Positions 25,696 through 36,320 of a stretch of DNA of 64,000 nucleotides are shown here, in pieces (the first letter of the stretch is position 1; each line of letters opens with the position of its first letter). Both the position numbers and the translations under genes were made by a program. Source of the stretch: Gammaproteobacteria bacterium (GTDB lineage Bacteria > Pseudomonadota > Gammaproteobacteria > AKS1); NCBI GenBank assembly GCA_027006175.1, contig JALTKS010000079.1, positions 62,001 through 126,000 of the forward strand. The letters run 5' to 3'. Below the pieces are notes generated by a model. That model did no database searches and was not told the origin of the DNA. It saw only the letters and a list, made by a program, of their open reading frames with translations.

Positions 25696-27686
25696 TCACT
25701 TAGTAAAGCGCGTAAACTACTGAGTGTCGCGCGTCCTTCTTCCTGCGTTTTCTCCGGATCAGCCTTCTCACCTTCAAAGTGCAACAACTCTTGCGGAATT
25801 TCATCGAGAAAACGGCTAGGTAAACACTGAATCATTTCGCCATAACGCTTACGGCGTAGCGCATAACTGAATGACATGGTTTTTTGCGCGCGAGTAATAC
25901 CAACATAAGCAAGTCGTCGCTCTTCTTCTATATTATCTTCTTCAATACTGACCCGATGGGGAAGAATGTCTTCTTCCATGCCAACTAAATAGACATGTGG
26001 AAATTCCAGACCTTTTGCGGCATGCAGGGTCATCAAGTGAACATGATCACCTTCCTGTTCATCATCGCGATCAAGAATATCAAGGAGTGTTAAGCGACTA
26101 ACGATATCACCTAGATCAGCATCACTGGATTTGTTTGATAAACGTTCTATCCATTCAATCAGTTCAGAGACATTGTCCATTTTTCGTTCTGCGACTTTCT
26201 CTTCAGGGTAGTTATCTTTAAGCCATTGAGGATAATCAATGTCAGCAACCAGATTTTTTACCACAAAGGTAGGCGCATTAGTTTCAGCTGAATAAACCTG
26301 TTTATCTAACCAGTCAATAAAATATTGAATGCGACTTACTGCGCGATTGGGCAAGGCATTAACAATGGACGGGTCGTGCATTGCCGCAAATAAACTTGAA
26401 TTTGTGTCAGCGGAAAAGGCCACTAATTTTTCTAATGTGCCAGGACCAATCTCGCGGCGCGGCGTATTAATAATGCGTAACATAGCATTATCATCATCCG
26501 GGTTGGTGATAACACGAAGATAACACATGATGTCTTTGATTTCGGTGTAGGCAAAGAACGATGTGCCACCACTGAGATAATAAGGGATGTTATATTCGCG
26601 TAAGCCACGTTCAAATAACCTTGATTGAAAATTACCACGATAAAGAATTGCGTAATCTTTGTAATCGGTACGGTGTCTGAACTTATGGTGTAGCAAACGG
26701 GTGACGACTTTTTCTGCTTCTTGTTCTTCATTGGCAGCACGAATAACGTGCAATGATTCACCAAAACCCAGTTCACTCCACAATGCTTTTTCAAATACAT
26801 GTGGGTTATTTGCAATAACACTATTTGCTGCCTGAAGTATGCCACCCATTGAACGATAATTTTGTTCGAGCTTAATGACTTTCAGATTTGGGTAATCTTC
26901 GGCGAGCAAATTCATATTTTCAGGTTGTGCACCGCGCCAGGCATAAATAGATTGATCATCATCACCGACCACGGTTAAACAACCACGATCACCCACCAGT
27001 AATTTTACTAATTCATATTGGGTTTTGTTGGTGTCTTGATACTCATCAACGAGCAGGTACTTTATTTTTTCACGCCAACGATGAAGTGCCTCGGTATCTT
27101 TTGCAAACAGATGCACAGGGATCAGAAGTAGATCATCAAAATCAATCGCATTACAGGCATGTAGATGGCGGTCATAGGCTTCGTAAAGTTCGGCCATTCG
27201 ACTGGCTAAAGAATCTTCAGCGGTTGCCATTGCTTGTTGATGAGAAATGCAGGCTGCCTTCCAGCGTGATATTTGATTTCGTAATAGCCTTAAGCGTTCT
27301 TCTGTTTCACCACGAGCAAGTTCATTGAGAACGGCCATACTATCGGTATCATCATAGATAGAGAAACCTTTGCGATAACCAAGTGTTTCTAATTCAGAGC
27401 GAATTATGTTTAAACCGAGGGTATGAAAAGTACTGATGCGTAGGCCTTTATTAACGTCTTTATCAAGCATATCAGTGATACGCGAGCGCATTTCACGAGC
27501 CGCTTTATTGGTAAAGGTAACGGCGGCAATATGCCGTGGTTCCAGCCCATGTTGGCGGATTAATTCAGTGATTTTTGTCGTAATGACACGGGTCTTGCCG
27601 CTGCCAGCACCTGCAATAACTAATAAAGGCCCATCTCGATAGTGGACGGCTTCACGTTGCCCGGGGTTTAAAGAGGATAAAGACAT
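25689..27686 (-). CDS. rep: ATP-dependent DNA helicase Rep
   Basis: The protein is 665 residues of superfamily 1A, 3'-5' helicase. Walker A is AGAGSGKTRVI near the N-terminus, and the motifs VTFTNKAAREM, VDEYQDTN (Walker B), VGDDDQSIYAWRGA, LEQNYRS and MTLHAAKGLEF are all present. Its length and the N-terminal LNPGQREAV fit Rep better than UvrD. It removes proteins ahead of replication forks and assists restart. It is convergent with the repeat protein gene and divergent from the Hpt gene. Confidence 0.93.
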   Translation of the reverse strand: MSLSSLNPGQREAVHYRDGPLLVIAGAGSGKTRVITTKITELIRQHGLEPRHIAAVTFTNKAAREMRSRITDMLDKDVNKGLRISTFHTLGLNIIRSELETLGYRKGFSIYDDTDSMAVLNELARGETEERLRLLRNQISRWKAACISHQQAMATAEDSLASRMAELYEAYDRHLHACNAIDFDDLLLIPVHLFAKDTEALHRWREKIKYLLVDEYQDTNKTQYELVKLLVGDRGCLTVVGDDDQSIYAWRGAQPENMNLLAEDYPNLKVIKLEQNYRSMGGILQAANSVIANNPHVFEKALWSELGFGESLHVIRAANEEQEAEKVVTRLLHHKFRHRTDYKDYAILYRGNFQSRLFERGLREYNIPYYLSGGTSFFAYTEIKDIMCYLRVITNPDDDNAMLRIINTPRREIGPGTLEKLVAFSADTNSSLFAAMHDPSIVNALPNRAVSRIQYFIDWLDKQVYSAETNAPTFVVKNLVADIDYPQWLKDNYPEEKVAERKMDNVSELIEWIERLSNKSSDADLGDIVSRLTLLDILDRDDEQEGDHVHLMTLHAAKGLEFPHVYLVGMEEDILPHRVSIEEDNIEEERRLAYVGITRAQKTMSFSYALRRKRYGEMIQCLPSRFLDEIPQELLHFEGEKADPEKTQEEGRATLSSLRALLSEK

Positions 27687-27804
27687 GATTGTATGCTAAC
27701 TTCCTGATATTAATATGATTTTTACACAGGACTACTGCTTGCAGCGGAAACCATGCTAAGCTCTATGATACATAAAATTAATCACTCATACAGCCTATAA
27801 AAAT

Positions 27805-28119
27805 ATGACATCACGGATAGAAGCCTTATTTCAATCATATCGAGAAAGCTTACCATCGCTACTGACTGAACTTGAATCTATGTGGCAAGCATTGAACCAA
27901 CAGTGGGATGCAGATTTGGCGGCTGAATTTGATCGTAAGGTTCATGGTTTAGCCGGTTCTGCCGCCACCTTTGATTTAGCCGTTATCGGTGATATCGCCA
28001 GAGAACTTGAGCACACCTTCAAGCCCTTACTTGATACAAGTGAAGATGATGAGCGTAAAGCCTTGGCTCAACAAGGATTACAAAAACTCAAAGAGACGAT
28101 TCAATCAACGATCAGTTGA
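27805..28119 (+). CDS. Stand-alone Hpt (histidine phosphotransfer) protein
   Basis: The protein is 104 residues, all helical, with the motif HGLAGSAATF and phosphoacceptor His47. Hpt proteins relay phosphate between hybrid kinases and response regulators in the cytoplasm. No kinase or regulator is adjacent, so its partners are elsewhere in the genome. Its 3' end overlaps the convergent secretin-like gene by 8 bases. A second Hpt protein is at 59411-59770. Confidence 0.85.
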   Translation: MTSRIEALFQSYRESLPSLLTELESMWQALNQQWDADLAAEFDRKVHGLAGSAATFDLAVIGDIARELEHTFKPLLDTSEDDERKALAQQGLQKLKETIQSTIS

Positions 28120-28927
28120 TGACATCAACCTTGATATAAAGTTGTGAATCACTGTTAGCGTTACGCTGAGTTGAGTGCAAAATGCCTGATTTAGACTGGT
28201 TAAGTTGTTGTGTAACGCCACCAATACTGATCCATTCTCCAATTTTACCACTGAGTGTTGTCCCGGTACGCTGAACGTTAAATCGTTGTCGTCCATGGCG
28301 ATCGATACTCATACTGTTTTGTAATACATCCAGATTGACGCGATCGCCGGCAAGGCGAGGCAGAACATAGAAACCGCTACTGGCATTTTTGTAGCGAACA
28401 GAATTACTTTGATTGCCAAAGCGGTCGGTACGACGTTCGCCAACGGGAACAAGTTGACCAGTTTGAATAAATGCCTGACGACCTTCGGTTACATGGATGC
28501 GTCGTATTGAATTGTTGTTAATTGAACGGCGACTCTCATACAGGCGGACATTATTTTTATGTTCATCTCCCACAGACAAGCGGGCATTGCCTGACTTAAT
28601 ACTACCCGATGCACTTAACTCATTATCATTATGAATAGATTGCCCACCACGACGAAGACTGATCATCAACTGTTTAAGAGGGTGATCCAATTGAAGAACA
28701 AGATCGCGAACTTGAGAAATTGTTTTTTCAGAGCCGCGGACGATCAGTTTATAGCCTTGTGCGCTAAGGCCGGTATCTGCTCCAAGTAGTGGTTGAATAA
28801 TGGGGATAATGTCATTGGCACTGCGCCCCTGTAATTGAATGACCTCAATGCGATCTGCAAAAACAGGAATCGAAAACAGGCAGATCATTAAAATAAGTGT
28901 GCGTTGTAATAGTGTTTTAAATTTCAT
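28112..28927 (-). CDS. Exported secretin-domain-like protein
   Basis: The protein is 271 residues from the ATG at 28927, where AGGTG sits about 6 bases upstream; a GTG three codons earlier overlaps that site. It has a signal peptide (ending IPVFA). The mature N-terminus, IEVIQLQGRSANDIIPIIQPLL with the following LIVRGSEKTISQVRDLVLQLD, resembles the N0/N1 ring-forming domains of type II/III and type IV pilus secretins. The C-terminal part contains IHVTEGRQAFIQTG, reminiscent of the start of the secretin core, but the protein is too short to form an outer-membrane pore. It may be a periplasmic accessory protein. It follows the 28945 gene after 17 bases. Confidence 0.72.
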   Translation of the reverse strand: MKFKTLLQRTLILMICLFSIPVFADRIEVIQLQGRSANDIIPIIQPLLGADTGLSAQGYKLIVRGSEKTISQVRDLVLQLDHPLKQLMISLRRGGQSIHNDNELSASGSIKSGNARLSVGDEHKNNVRLYESRRSINNNSIRRIHVTEGRQAFIQTGQLVPVGERRTDRFGNQSNSVRYKNASSGFYVLPRLAGDRVNLDVLQNSMSIDRHGRQRFNVQRTGTTLSGKIGEWISIGGVTQQLNQSKSGILHSTQRNANSDSQLYIKVDVIN

Positions 28928-28944
28928 GTTATGCACCTAGTGGC

Positions 28945-29442
28945 TTAAAGGCTTAGTCGTCTTAAGTTAGGATCATCATTGGCTTCATTCCACATATTAT
29001 CAAAATCTTTTGTGATATCTCGAAGCTGTCGTGCTGCGGAGTAATTGACTTCCGCAATATATTTGTCGGCATGCGGGCGGCGAATCCATGCTTTGGCATC
29101 AACAATGAGCCATGCTTCGTTAAATTCCTTGAAGCGTTTGCCATGAATGCGAATTTTAATAAATGAGCTTAGTTTACGTGCCAGCTCAACAAGACGGTGA
29201 CCTTGTTTGACTGCTTTATTACTATCTTGAATAAGAATTCTTATTTTTGCTTTTGGTCCGCTGGTAGCAAGTTTTTTTACTGCGTCATAAAAATCGTCAT
29301 TATCGTAGAGTGCATGGTCAAGATCGCGACAAACGATATCCAGGGCATAGCGAGCTTGTTCAACCAGCTCAATACTGGCATCTCGGTTTTGTTCAGCCGT
29401 TTTGAGGCTTAATACTTTTTCATCACCTGTTTCATTCGTCAT
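28945..29442 (-). CDS. Conserved hypothetical protein, possibly PLD-like fold
   Basis: The protein is 165 residues, soluble, with AGGTGA before the ATG. The stretch ARYALDIVCRDLDHALYDN followed by KIRILIQDSNKAVKQGHRLV resembles half of a phospholipase D-like domain, without an HKD motif. I recall such proteins next to roxA and purB in gammaproteobacteria, but no function. It lies 92 bases after roxA on the same strand. Confidence 0.62.
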   Translation of the reverse strand: MTNETGDEKVLSLKTAEQNRDASIELVEQARYALDIVCRDLDHALYDNDDFYDAVKKLATSGPKAKIRILIQDSNKAVKQGHRLVELARKLSSFIKIRIHGKRFKEFNEAWLIVDAKAWIRRPHADKYIAEVNYSAARQLRDITKDFDNMWNEANDDPNLRRLSL

Positions 29443-29534
29443 TGTGATTCACCTATCGCCAAAGTCATTTTGTAGTGCGGATCGCGGTTGTTTATGTAGT
29501 AATATTAGACCAATTCGTTAATTTTACCTGCCAA

Positions 29535-30719
29535 TTAGTTGGCATTTTCATTACTATTGTTCGAAAATTCCAGTAAGCCAATTTCATACCAGGCGCATAA
29601 AAGAGTCAGGCACTGATCGTTCATTAGCCAATCAGAAAGACTGTTGGTATCAAATACTCGGTGGTCACAAATATGTTTGGCAATCGTGGCGGTTGCACCT
29701 GATAGTGTTTTGGTACAGCTATCAATAAAAATACGGGTGTTCTCATCATTTTCAATATAGGCAAAGCGACTGGTTGGATTACGATAAAGCAAATCGCCTT
29801 GTTGAATACGCTGTTTAATCTCATCAACATCCAGACTGGTTTCAACAGGGATGACCGTTAATGTTTGGTGTGTGCTGGTAATGAATTTGCCAAACCACTG
29901 TTTGATTTCGTCTTCGTCTCTCGGGATATCTTTTATTAGTTTTATAATTTGATTAATCGCGTCATGGGTTATTTCACCGCTCGCATTCCTGGTCAGTGCT
30001 GGGTCACGATAGCGTGTTTCATTGCTGTTATGTTGATTAAGGGTTAATTGATCAACATAGTCACCGATAAGTTCAAGTTGACTGGGTGCACGCAAGCCAA
30101 TCGAGTACGTCATACAGGCTTTATCGCTAACGCCGTAGTGTTGCAAACCGGGTGGTAAGTAAAGCATGTCACCGGGGTGTAAGATAAATTCTTGCTCTGC
30201 TTCAAAGTTTTCTAAAATACGAAGATCAATCCCCTTGATAAGTGCGGCATCTTTTTTTGCGCTGCTAAGTTGCCAACGCCGAGTGCCCATGCCTTGTAAT
30301 AAAAACACATCGTATTGATCTGTGTGTGGCCCAACCCCACCGTAAGGAGCCGCGTAACTGACCATGACATCATCAATACGCCACGAGGGTAAAAAATCAA
30401 AGGCATCAAGAAGTTGATCCAGTTCAGGTATGTGTTTATTTAAATCTTGCACCAGAACAGTCCAGTGACTCTCTGGCAGACATGTAAAGTCATCGTCATT
30501 AAACGGGTTATGTCGTACCTGCCAATCGTTATTGCCTTTATCAATAATAATCCGTGCAGCGATTTCCTCTTCACAGGCAAGACCGGCTAATTCTTCGGGC
30601 TCAAGTGGATCGTTAAAATGATTGAGTGCTGCGGGGATATAGAGAGGCTTCTTTTGCCAATAGTCTCGCAGGAACTCATTCGTCGTTATGCCATTAGGAA
30701 AGGTTAACTTCATCTTCAT
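29535..30719 (-). CDS. roxA: Ribosomal protein L16 3-hydroxylase (JmjC-type ribosomal oxygenase)
   Basis: The protein is 394 residues, normal for YcfD/RoxA. This 2-oxoglutarate- and Fe(II)-dependent oxygenase hydroxylates an arginine of L16. The cupin/JmjC core shows YAAPYGGVGPHTDQYDVFLLQG, containing the H-x-D iron ligands, a downstream LPPGLQHYG with the third histidine, and WRIDDVMVSY. The C-terminal winged-helix-like region is present. It is downstream of purB but separated by a terminator hairpin (30751-30782). Its proximity to purB and mnmA is a conserved neighbourhood. Confidence 0.88.
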   Translation of the reverse strand: MKMKLTFPNGITTNEFLRDYWQKKPLYIPAALNHFNDPLEPEELAGLACEEEIAARIIIDKGNNDWQVRHNPFNDDDFTCLPESHWTVLVQDLNKHIPELDQLLDAFDFLPSWRIDDVMVSYAAPYGGVGPHTDQYDVFLLQGMGTRRWQLSSAKKDAALIKGIDLRILENFEAEQEFILHPGDMLYLPPGLQHYGVSDKACMTYSIGLRAPSQLELIGDYVDQLTLNQHNSNETRYRDPALTRNASGEITHDAINQIIKLIKDIPRDEDEIKQWFGKFITSTHQTLTVIPVETSLDVDEIKQRIQQGDLLYRNPTSRFAYIENDENTRIFIDSCTKTLSGATATIAKHICDHRVFDTNSLSDWLMNDQCLTLLCAWYEIGLLEFSNNSNENAN

Positions 30720-30739
30720 TGGCTGATCGCTGAATCGCA

Positions 30740-30784
30740 GGCAAAATAAACCCGGACTGCGGGGTGGGGGATGCAGTCCGGGTG
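30740..30784 (-). terminator. Terminator downstream of purB
   Basis: CCCGGACTGC (30751-30760) pairs perfectly with GCAGTCCGGG (30773-30782) around a G-rich 12-base loop. On the minus strand it is followed by TTTATTTTG. It lies 130 bases past the purB stop and about 30 bases before the roxA start. The G-rich loop strand (GGGGTGGGGG) is unusual. Confidence 0.72.
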
Positions 30785-30912
30785 GGTTGGGTACCAGCTG
30801 ATGGCGACTTGTGGGGGTAGGAAGGGGTCACACATCATCTGTTGCCTGTTGAGTACTATCCTTAATTGTATCGTTCAACTCTGTGCGCTAGTTCACAAAA
30901 CGGCGCATCTGC

Positions 30913-32307
<1,395 letters not shown>

Positions 32308-32333
32308 TTATGCGGGGATTGTGCCATAAAACA

Positions 32334-32362
32334 CAACAAAAAGCCCCGCATGGCGGGGCTGA
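32334..32362 (-). terminator. Terminator of the 32389 gene
   Basis: On the minus strand AGCCCCGC-CAT-GCGGGGCT (8 bp, 3-base loop; 32342-32360) is followed by TTTTTGTTG. A run of T also flanks it on the plus strand, so it may work in both directions. Confidence 0.9.
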
Positions 32363-32388
32363 ATTTTTGTGATAATGCTTTGTTATTA

Positions 32389-32691
32389 TTATGTATAGGC
32401 CCAGTCCTTGCTACAGGACGTGAGATTCTGTTTGAGACTAACTTGTATCGTTTTTGCTTGATGTACTTGTGCTAATTGACGACGTTGTTGGCGTTGACTG
32501 GCTAGCCAGGCATTGGTTGCGGCAATGCGTTTTTTGGTGATTTCGTGGCGTTTAAGTACTTTTTGACTCGGTTTTATCGTTTGTTGGGCAATAATCGTAT
32601 TCGTTGTTTCAAGCTGTGGTGCGGTAGCTGGTTCATCGGTTGGGCTCATTACGATGCCCAGGCTGAAAAATAGTGCGATGGTGGTATCCAT
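32389..32691 (-). CDS. Small hypothetical protein with N-terminal hydrophobic segment
   Basis: The protein is 100 residues from the ATG at 32691, which has GGAG at ideal spacing; the TTG four codons upstream overlaps that site. A short hydrophobic stretch (TTIALFFSLGIVM) starts the protein, followed by a Thr/Gln-rich linker and a basic coil (KRHEITKKRIAATNAW...QRQQRRQLAQ). It is probably membrane-anchored or exported. The good ribosome-binding site and its own terminator argue for a real gene. I do not recognise a family. Confidence 0.55.
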   Translation of the reverse strand: MDTTIALFFSLGIVMSPTDEPATAPQLETTNTIIAQQTIKPSQKVLKRHEITKKRIAATNAWLASQRQQRRQLAQVHQAKTIQVSLKQNLTSCSKDWAYT

Positions 32692-33018
32692 AATCTTCTC
32701 CAAAACAGCGTGAACAGGGTTTTATTACACCGTATTCAGTCAGGCTTTTCCGTGATGCGAGTCACGCTTGCGGTAATTGCCTGAACCTTGCTGTAAAAAT
32801 AAAAACTTCTTTATTTAGTTATAGTTATAAGTTCTTTGTAAAGCAAATTATTATTATAAATGCCAAAAGCATTTGTGTTTTTGTACTGCTTTAGGGGTCC
32901 AACTTAATACAAATGTATTAGTAATGCCAGTGATTTTATACGGTTATTGACGATTAGGCGTGTGCCGACAGCCCTGAACCGGTAGAATACCCGCCCTGAT
33001 TAGAAAGAAGGAGTTATC
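32692..33018. promoter_or_regulatory. Divergent regulatory region upstream of acnB
   Basis: This 327-base gap contains two perfect AT-rich palindromes, AAATGC-CAAAA-GCATTT (32858-32874) and TAATAC-AAAT-GTATTA (32905-32920), spaced about 47 bases centre to centre. The second looks like a regulator operator. An AT-rich stretch at 32790-32860 probably holds promoters, but no clear sigma-70 box pair is visible. AAGGAG at 33008 serves acnB. Confidence 0.45.
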
Positions 33019-35577
33019 GTGCTTGAGTCATACCGTCAACATGTGAGTGAACGTGCTGAACAGGGTTTGCCCCCATTAGCTTTGGATGCAGAGCAAACCG
33101 CCGCATTAGTCGAACTATTAAAGAATCCACCCGTAGGTGAAGAAGAAAGCCTGCTTGAATTATTGATCCACCGTGTACCACCCGGTGTTGATCAGGCTGC
33201 GTACGTCAAAGCCGGATTTTTAACCGCGATAGCCAAAGGTGAAACAGATTGTTCGCTAATTGATGCTGAGAAAGCGACCGAGTTGCTGGGGACGATGTTA
33301 GGTGGCTACAACATCACGCCATTGGTTGATTTGCTGGATAACGATAAGCTGGCGCCGATTGCTGCTGAAGCCTTATCTAAAACCTTGTTAGTTTTTGATG
33401 CCTACCATGATGTGGTGGCAAAATCGGCTAATAATCGCTATGCCAAACAGGTTGTCGATGCCTGGGCTAATGCGGAGTGGTTTACTTGCCGTGATCCAAT
33501 GGTTGAATCGATGACAGTGACAGTTTTTAAAGTTGATGGTGAAACGAATACCGATGATCTGTCTCCTGCATCCGAGGCATGGAGTCGCCCTGATATTCCA
33601 TTGCATGCAAAGGCAATGCTTATTAACCGTATGCCGAACGCATTGTCAGTCATTGATGAGCTAAAAGAAAAAGGTCATCCACTTGCCTATGTTGGTGATG
33701 TGGTGGGTACCGGGTCATCGCGTAAGTCAGCCATCAATTCGGTGTTATGGCACATGGGGGAGGATATTCCTTTCGTTCCGAATAAACGTCAGGGTGGTAT
33801 CGTATTAGGTGGCAATATTGCACCTATTTTCTTTAATACCGCAGAAGACTCCGGTGCTTTACCGATTGAATGTGATGTCACCAAAATGAACACAGGCGAT
33901 GTGATCACGGTTTACCCCTATAAAGGTGAAGTACATAACGAAGCGGGCGAGGTGATCAGCACCTTTACGCTTAAACCAACGACCATGGCAGATGAAGTCC
34001 GTGCCGGTGGGCGTATTCCACTTATTATTGGTCGCTCTCTAACGGATAAAACGCGTGAAGATTCAGGTTTAGACGCTTCAGAATTATTTACGCGTCCGAT
34101 TGCACCTGCGGATACGGGCAAGGGCTATACCCTGGCGCAAAAAATGGTCGGTCGTGCTTGTGGTGTTGAGGGTATTCGCCCTGGCACTTACTGCGAACCA
34201 CGCATGACAACGGTTGGCTCGCAAGACACAACTGGTGCCATGACGCGTGATGAGCTAAAAGAGTTGGCTTGTTTGGGTTTTTCTGCAGACCTGGTGATGC
34301 AAAGTTTTTGTCATACGGCTGCGTATCCTAAACCCGTTGATATTACCTTGCAGCATCAGTTACCGGAATTTATTCAAACGCGTGGCGGTGTGTCACTTCG
34401 CCCGGGTGATGGTGTGATTCATTCCTGGTTAAACCGAATGGTTATGCCTGACACGGTTGGCACTGGTGGTGACTCGCATACACGCTTCCCGTTAGGGATT
34501 AGTTTCCCGGCAGGCTCAGGGTTGGTTGCCTTTGCGGCGGCATTGGGTGTGATGCCGTTGGATATGCCTGAATCAGTATTGGTTCGTTTTAAAGGTGAAA
34601 TGCAACCGGGTATTACCTTGCGTGATCTCGTTAATGCAATTCCTTATGTTGCTATTCAAAAAGGCTTGTTGACAGTAGAAAAACAAAATAAGAAAAATAT
34701 TTTCTCGGGTCGTATTCTCGAAATTGAAGGCTTGCCTGATCTGAAAGTAGAACAAGCGTTTGAACTTTCTGATGCCTCGGCTGAACGATCAGCGGGTGGT
34801 TGTACGGTTCGTTTAGGCAAGGATTCAATTTGTGAATATCTTGAATCAAATATTACCTTATTAAAATGGATGATCGCAGAAGGCTACGGTGACGAACGGA
34901 CATTGCAGCGTCGTATCACAGCCATGCAAGAATGGGTGAACGATCCACAATTATTGGAACCTGATAATGATGCAGAATATGCGGAAGTGATTGAAATTGA
35001 TCTCGCCGACATAACAGAACCATTATTAGCTTGCCCTAATGATCCGGATGATGTGAAGTCGTTATCTGAAATTGGTGAAGTGAAAATTGATGAAGTATTT
35101 ATCGGTTCATGTATGACTAACATCGGGCATTATCGTGCCGCGGGTAAGGTGCTTGAGAAAGTCACCAATGTGCCGGTTCGTTTATGGATTGTGCCACCAA
35201 CAAGAATGGATGCGCATCAATTAACCGAAGAAGGGTATTACTCTATTTTCGGTAAAGCAGGGGCGCGCACAGAAACACCGGGTTGTTCTTTGTGTATGGG
35301 GAACCAGGCACGTGTTGCTGATGAAGCCATTGTCTTATCAACATCGACTCGAAACTTCCCCAACCGTTTAGGTAAAGATGCCGATGTATATTTAGGCTCG
35401 GCAGAATTAGCCGCTGTAACATCGGTGTTGGGCAAGTTACCTACGGTGGATGAATACATGGCGTATATGAAAGATTTAAAACCATTCAGCGATGAAATTT
35501 ATCGCTACTTGAATTTCCATGAAATTGCGGAATACAAAGAAGTAGCAGATAAGTTAGCACCCATAAGCATTACCTGA
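33019..35577 (+). CDS. acnB: Aconitate hydratase B
   Basis: The protein is 852 residues, a little below the E. coli length (865). It isomerises citrate to isocitrate in the TCA cycle and usually also hydrates 2-methyl-cis-aconitate. An N-terminal HEAT-like domain ([16 protein letters not shown]) is followed by the swivel domain ([14 protein letters not shown] motif and [10 protein letters not shown]). The cluster-binding cysteines lie in [14 protein letters not shown] and [13 protein letters not shown]. The start has AGAAGGAG. Its stop codon lies in a hairpin (35569-35602). It interrupts the purB to hflD neighbourhood. Confidence 0.96.
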   Translation: MLESYRQHVSERAEQGLPPLALDAEQTAALVELLKNPPVGEEESLLELLIHRVPPGVDQAAYVKAGFLTAIAKGETDCSLIDAEKATELLGTMLGGYNITPLVDLLDNDKLAPIAAEALSKTLLVFDAYHDVVAKSANNRYAKQVVDAWANAEWFTCRDPMVESMTVTVFKVDGETNTDDLSPASEAWSRPDIPLHAKAMLINRMPNALSVIDELKEKGHPLAYVGDVVGTGSSRKSAINSVLWHMGEDIPFVPNKRQGGIVLGGNIAPIFFNTAEDSGALPIECDVTKMNTGDVITVYPYKGEVHNEAGEVISTFTLKPTTMADEVRAGGRIPLIIGRSLTDKTREDSGLDASELFTRPIAPADTGKGYTLAQKMVGRACGVEGIRPGTYCEPRMTTVGSQDTTGAMTRDELKELACLGFSADLVMQSFCHTAAYPKPVDITLQHQLPEFIQTRGGVSLRPGDGVIHSWLNRMVMPDTVGTGGDSHTRFPLGISFPAGSGLVAFAAALGVMPLDMPESVLVRFKGEMQPGITLRDLVNAIPYVAIQKGLLTVEKQNKKNIFSGRILEIEGLPDLKVEQAFELSDASAERSAGGCTVRLGKDSICEYLESNITLLKWMIAEGYGDERTLQRRITAMQEWVNDPQLLEPDNDAEYAEVIEIDLADITEPLLACPNDPDDVKSLSEIGEVKIDEVFIGSCMTNIGHYRAAGKVLEKVTNVPVRLWIVPPTRMDAHQLTEEGYYSIFGKAGARTETPGCSLCMGNQARVADEAIVLSTSTRNFPNRLGKDADVYLGSAELAAVTSVLGKLPTVDEYMAYMKDLKPFSDEIYRYLNFHEIAEYKEVADKLAPISIT

Positions 35578-35662
35578 GCCGACATACATCCGCTCAGGTA
35601 ATACTGGGTACCTAAAATGACACTCGCCTTTCTTTAAACAATAAATTGTTTAAGGGAAGGCG
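35569..35662. terminator. Two consecutive hairpins between acnB and the convergent gene
   Basis: Hairpin 1 is ATTACCTGAGC (35569-35579) with GCTCAGGTAAT (35592-35602), a perfect 11-bp stem containing the acnB stop codon. Hairpin 2 has 17-bp arms, 35625-35641 and 35646-35662, with two G-T pairs and the loop TAAA; its right arm contains the stop of the convergent 35650 gene. T-runs are poor, so these may act more as RNA 3'-end stabilisers or bidirectional terminators. Confidence 0.7.
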
Positions 35663-36165
35663 GGTACAGTTGGATCGCTTCCTTCACCTTCAGCTTCAGG
35701 ATGATGACGTGTCATCAACGTTGTAACTTCAGTCATCCTTGATTTTGGAATATCAACAATAAATAGATATTCACCTCGTTCGATTGCTTTTTCAAATGCT
35801 TTAAGGTGAGTATTATGAATTGATATGCCAACCATACTGGATACCCATGCACCAAAGAATGCACCGGAAAGTGTAATGGCAAGAATAGCGCCTCCGCCTA
35901 ATTGAATCCCAAAAGGCGCAAACACAACACCAATGAAGCTCAATACAAGTCCTAATGCAAAGCCAGTGATAAGACCACGTTCAAATGCTGGTACGACATC
36001 AGACTTTTCTAACAATGTTGCAGCAGGTAAATTTTCTCTGACTAACTGAGATTCATCTTTGCTAACAACATGAACGTGATGGTCATCGATACGTGCTAGT
36101 AACAAATCTTTAAAGACCGCTTTCGCACTTTTGAGGTGTGGAGCAAGATAGTATAAACGTTTCAT
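35650..36165 (-). CDS. Conserved membrane protein, DUF1269-like
   Basis: The protein is 171 residues. An N-terminal cytoplasmic part (MKRLYYLAPHLKSAKAVFKDLL) leads into two glycine-rich helices, about residues 66-88 and 91-117 (FALGLVLSFIGVVFAPFG; GGAILAITLSGAFFGAWVSS). A soluble C-terminal part (EYLFIVDIPKSRMTEVTTLM) follows. This arrangement matches DUF1269-type proteins, whose role is unknown and sometimes linked to stress. AAGGAG precedes the start. It converges with acnB and is separated from hflD by 155 bases. Confidence 0.72.
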   Translation of the reverse strand: MKRLYYLAPHLKSAKAVFKDLLLARIDDHHVHVVSKDESQLVRENLPAATLLEKSDVVPAFERGLITGFALGLVLSFIGVVFAPFGIQLGGGAILAITLSGAFFGAWVSSMVGISIHNTHLKAFEKAIERGEYLFIVDIPKSRMTEVTTLMTRHHPEAEGEGSDPTVPAFP

Positions 36166-36320
36166 GATGTATTCTCCTTTTTATGTGTTGAACATAACGG
36201 ACAGAGAACTACTTTTGAACATCTCTATATATCAAAAATATAGCTCAAATACAGACGTTGTTCAACGTTAAAGTCGGGACATCTTCACTACTTATTTTGA
36301 CTGTATTTTTAGGGTTTTGT

